Under the pieces are notes generated by a model, which was not told where the DNA came from, did not search any database, and was given only the letters and a program-made list of their open reading frames with translations. The position numbers and the translations under genes are program-made. Shown here one piece after another: positions 42,615 to 43,937 of a stretch of 43,937 nt of DNA. Source of the DNA: an uncultured Verrucomicrobiales bacterium (lineage in GTDB: Bacteria > Verrucomicrobiota > Verrucomicrobiia > Limisphaerales > UBA1100); NCBI GenBank assembly GCA_913048135.1, contig CAJWVY010000004.1, forward strand, positions 1 to 43,937, written 5' to 3'. Within the stretch, counting starts at the first letter, position 1, and each line of letters opens with the position of its first letter.

Positions 42615-43937
42615 ATGCGAGCCGCCTTGCTCATCTTATTGGCCCTCACGTTGCACACCTTCGCAGCCCCAAGCCATTGGGCTTACACCGCGCCTGAGCG
42701 CCCTGCTCTACCCAAGACCGATTCGGACTGGCCACGCAATCCCATCGATTACTTCATTCTGGCCAAGCAAAAGGAAAACCAACTGGCTCCCTCACCCACC
42801 GCCTCGCCCGGCCAAATCCTACGACGGGTACATCTCGATCTGACCGGCCTGCCACCAACGCCTGATATCGTGGCCCAGTTTCTGGAAAATCCCAGCGATA
42901 CCGCATACGAAAAAATTGTCGACGATCTCCTGTACTCAAAACACTACGGCGAACGGTGGGCACGCCCGTGGCTCGACCTCGCCCGTTACGCCGATAGCAA
43001 CGGATTCCAGGCCGACCAATTACGGGATAGCTGGGCCTATCGCGACTGGGTAATTGATGCGTTCAATAGCGGCATGCCCTTCAATCAATTTGTTATCGAA
43101 CAAATCGCCGGCGACCTACTTCCCAATGCCACGCCCAGTCAACGCATCGCCACCGGCTTTCACCGCACGCCCACCTGCAATGTGGAAGCCGGAGTGCATC
43201 CCGAGGAAAACCGCGTCAACCAAGTTTTCGACCGCGTCAACACCACCGGCACCGTTTTCCTTGGCACCACCCTCGAATGCGCCCAATGCCACGACCACAA
43301 ATACGATCCTTTCTCCATTAAGGATTACTATTCCCTCTTCGCTTTCTTCAACAACACCCCGCTTGAGGTAAAGCAAAACGGCACCAGCGTGACCTTTGAG
43401 TTTTACGGCCCCACCATGGACCTCCCCATTTCCACCGAACAACAAAAGGCAATCGACACACTCAACGCCCAGAAGAAGCGGCTCGATCAACAACTCGCAA
43501 AATTGAAAACCGATTCCGCTGCGCAACAAGCCAATTGGGAGAAAGCAACGCTAGCAGCCCTCCAAAACGCGCCCGAATGGAGCGTCCTCGGCATCAAGCA
43601 ATTCAGCGCCAGCGGCAATCCCCAGCACGAACTGCAACCCGACGGCAGCGTGGTCGTCACCGGCCCCAACCCTGACAAGAGTACCTATACCTTACGCACC
43701 GACACAACCCTCCCACAGATCACCGCCATACGACTGGAAGCACTCACTCACCCCTCAATGCATAAAGGCGGACCGGGCCGCAATAAGTCCCCCAAGGAAA
43801 ACCCCAATTTCATTGTCAACGAATTCGAACTCAAGGTTGACGGCCAAAAAATTACATTCGCCAGCGTCACCGCGTCCTTCAGCCAAACGCGCTGGCACGT
43901 CAACGGCAGCATCGATGGCATCCCCGCCACCGGCTGG
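42615..43937 (+). CDS. DUF1549 / PSD1 (planctomycete-type cytochrome-associated) protein, 3' end outside window
   Basis: At least 441 residues, truncated by the right edge. A signal peptide is likely (ALLILLALTLHTFAAP). The mature part opens with HWAYTAPERPALP, then WPRNPIDYFILAKQKENQLAPSP and the blocks RRVHLDLTGLPPTPD, KHYGERWARPWLDLARYAD, YRDWVIDAFNSGMPFNQFVI and QIAGDLLPNATPSQRIATGF. It contains CAQCHDHKYDP, a CXXCH haem-type motif near residue 236. All match the DUF1549 (PSCyt2) family that is strongly expanded in Planctomycetes and Verrucomicrobiota. Here the separate N-terminal haem domain (PSCyt1) is missing; the protein starts directly with the short linker before DUF1549. A coiled-coil-like stretch (TEQQKAIDTLNAQKKRLDQQ) follows at about residues 275-300, and the likely downstream DUF1553 domain is outside the window. 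The function is unproven, possibly linked to sugar or sulfated polysaccharide oxidation. Confidence 0.9.
   Translation, partial: MRAALLILLALTLHTFAAPSHWAYTAPERPALPKTDSDWPRNPIDYFILAKQKENQLAPSPTASPGQILRRVHLDLTGLPPTPDIVAQFLENPSDTAYEKIVDDLLYSKHYGERWARPWLDLARYADSNGFQADQLRDSWAYRDWVIDAFNSGMPFNQFVIEQIAGDLLPNATPSQRIATGFHRTPTCNVEAGVHPEENRVNQVFDRVNTTGTVFLGTTLECAQCHDHKYDPFSIKDYYSLFAFFNNTPLEVKQNGTSVTFEFYGPTMDLPISTEQQKAIDTLNAQKKRLDQQLAKLKTDSAAQQANWEKATLAALQNAPEWSVLGIKQFSASGNPQHELQPDGSVVVTGPNPDKSTYTLRTDTTLPQITAIRLEALTHPSMHKGGPGRNKSPKENPNFIVNEFELKVDGQKITFASVTASFSQTRWHVNGSIDGIPATGW

Overview
The window is a gene-dense, moderately GC-rich (by eye) chromosomal segment of a Gram-negative bacterium, most likely a Verrucomicrobiota member (Pedosphaera-like or related marine/soil lineage). 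The taxonomic call is inference. It rests on the combination of a DUF1549/PSD1 'planctomycete cytochrome' type protein, a Tat-exported Gfo/Idh/MocA oxidoreductase beside a formylglycine sulfatase, an Nramp relative of the Planctomycetes/Verrucomicrobia type, a complete LPS export/KDO cluster, Mpl murein recycling and GatCAB. No rRNA, tRNA, CRISPR array, insertion sequence, integrase or prophage gene was found. No stretch over about 300 bases lacks a gene; the longest gaps are about 100 bases.

Layout: 1-2449 (-) sulfatase followed by an Nramp-like transporter that runs off the left edge; 2515-3837 (+) Gfo/Idh/MocA; 3834-4865 (-) MidA-like methyltransferase; 4918-7554 (+) tlyA-nadK-lacI; 7551-12735 (-) moeB/rhodanese, nusB, PHP phosphoesterase, ftsY, ribD, ribE; 12779-14915 (+) purine nucleoside phosphorylase, cytidine deaminase, LysR regulator; 14912-17806 (-) proB, mazG, M29 aminopeptidase; 17856-18926 (+) M42 aminopeptidase; 18923-20379 (-) two uncharacterised genes; 20467-29126 (+) recG, DUF2270, hisC, argA, a small anchored protein, an L,D-transpeptidase, proA, an ATP-grasp-like protein; 29127-32624 (-) MBL hydrolase, ilvN, ilvC, a repeat-containing exported protein; 32688-33587 (+) TPR protein; 33577-42512 (-) an eleven-gene run kdsA-kdsC-lptC-lptA-lptB-hprK-ptsH-gatC-gatA-gatB-mpl; 42615-end (+) PSD1 protein, truncated by the window.

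Most of this is core metabolism: riboflavin, proline (proB and proA split), arginine, histidine, branched-chain amino acids, nucleoside salvage, KDO/LPS and murein. Genes within a strand block are packed with ATGA, TGATG or TAATG overlaps. Four of six convergent junctions share a 4-base overlap in which both stop codons use the same TA.

The strongest unexpected signal is in the promoters. At about ten genes a -10-like hexamer sits exactly 6 bases before the start codon, often with a -35-like hexamer 16-18 bases further up, and at two more the distance is 8. This is the arrangement expected for leaderless mRNAs. At two divergent gene pairs one -35 hexamer appears to serve both directions. Uncharacterised proteins worth attention are the ATP-grasp-like protein after proA, the leader-less L,D-transpeptidase with an altered active-site motif, and the helix-turn-helix/MBL fusion.
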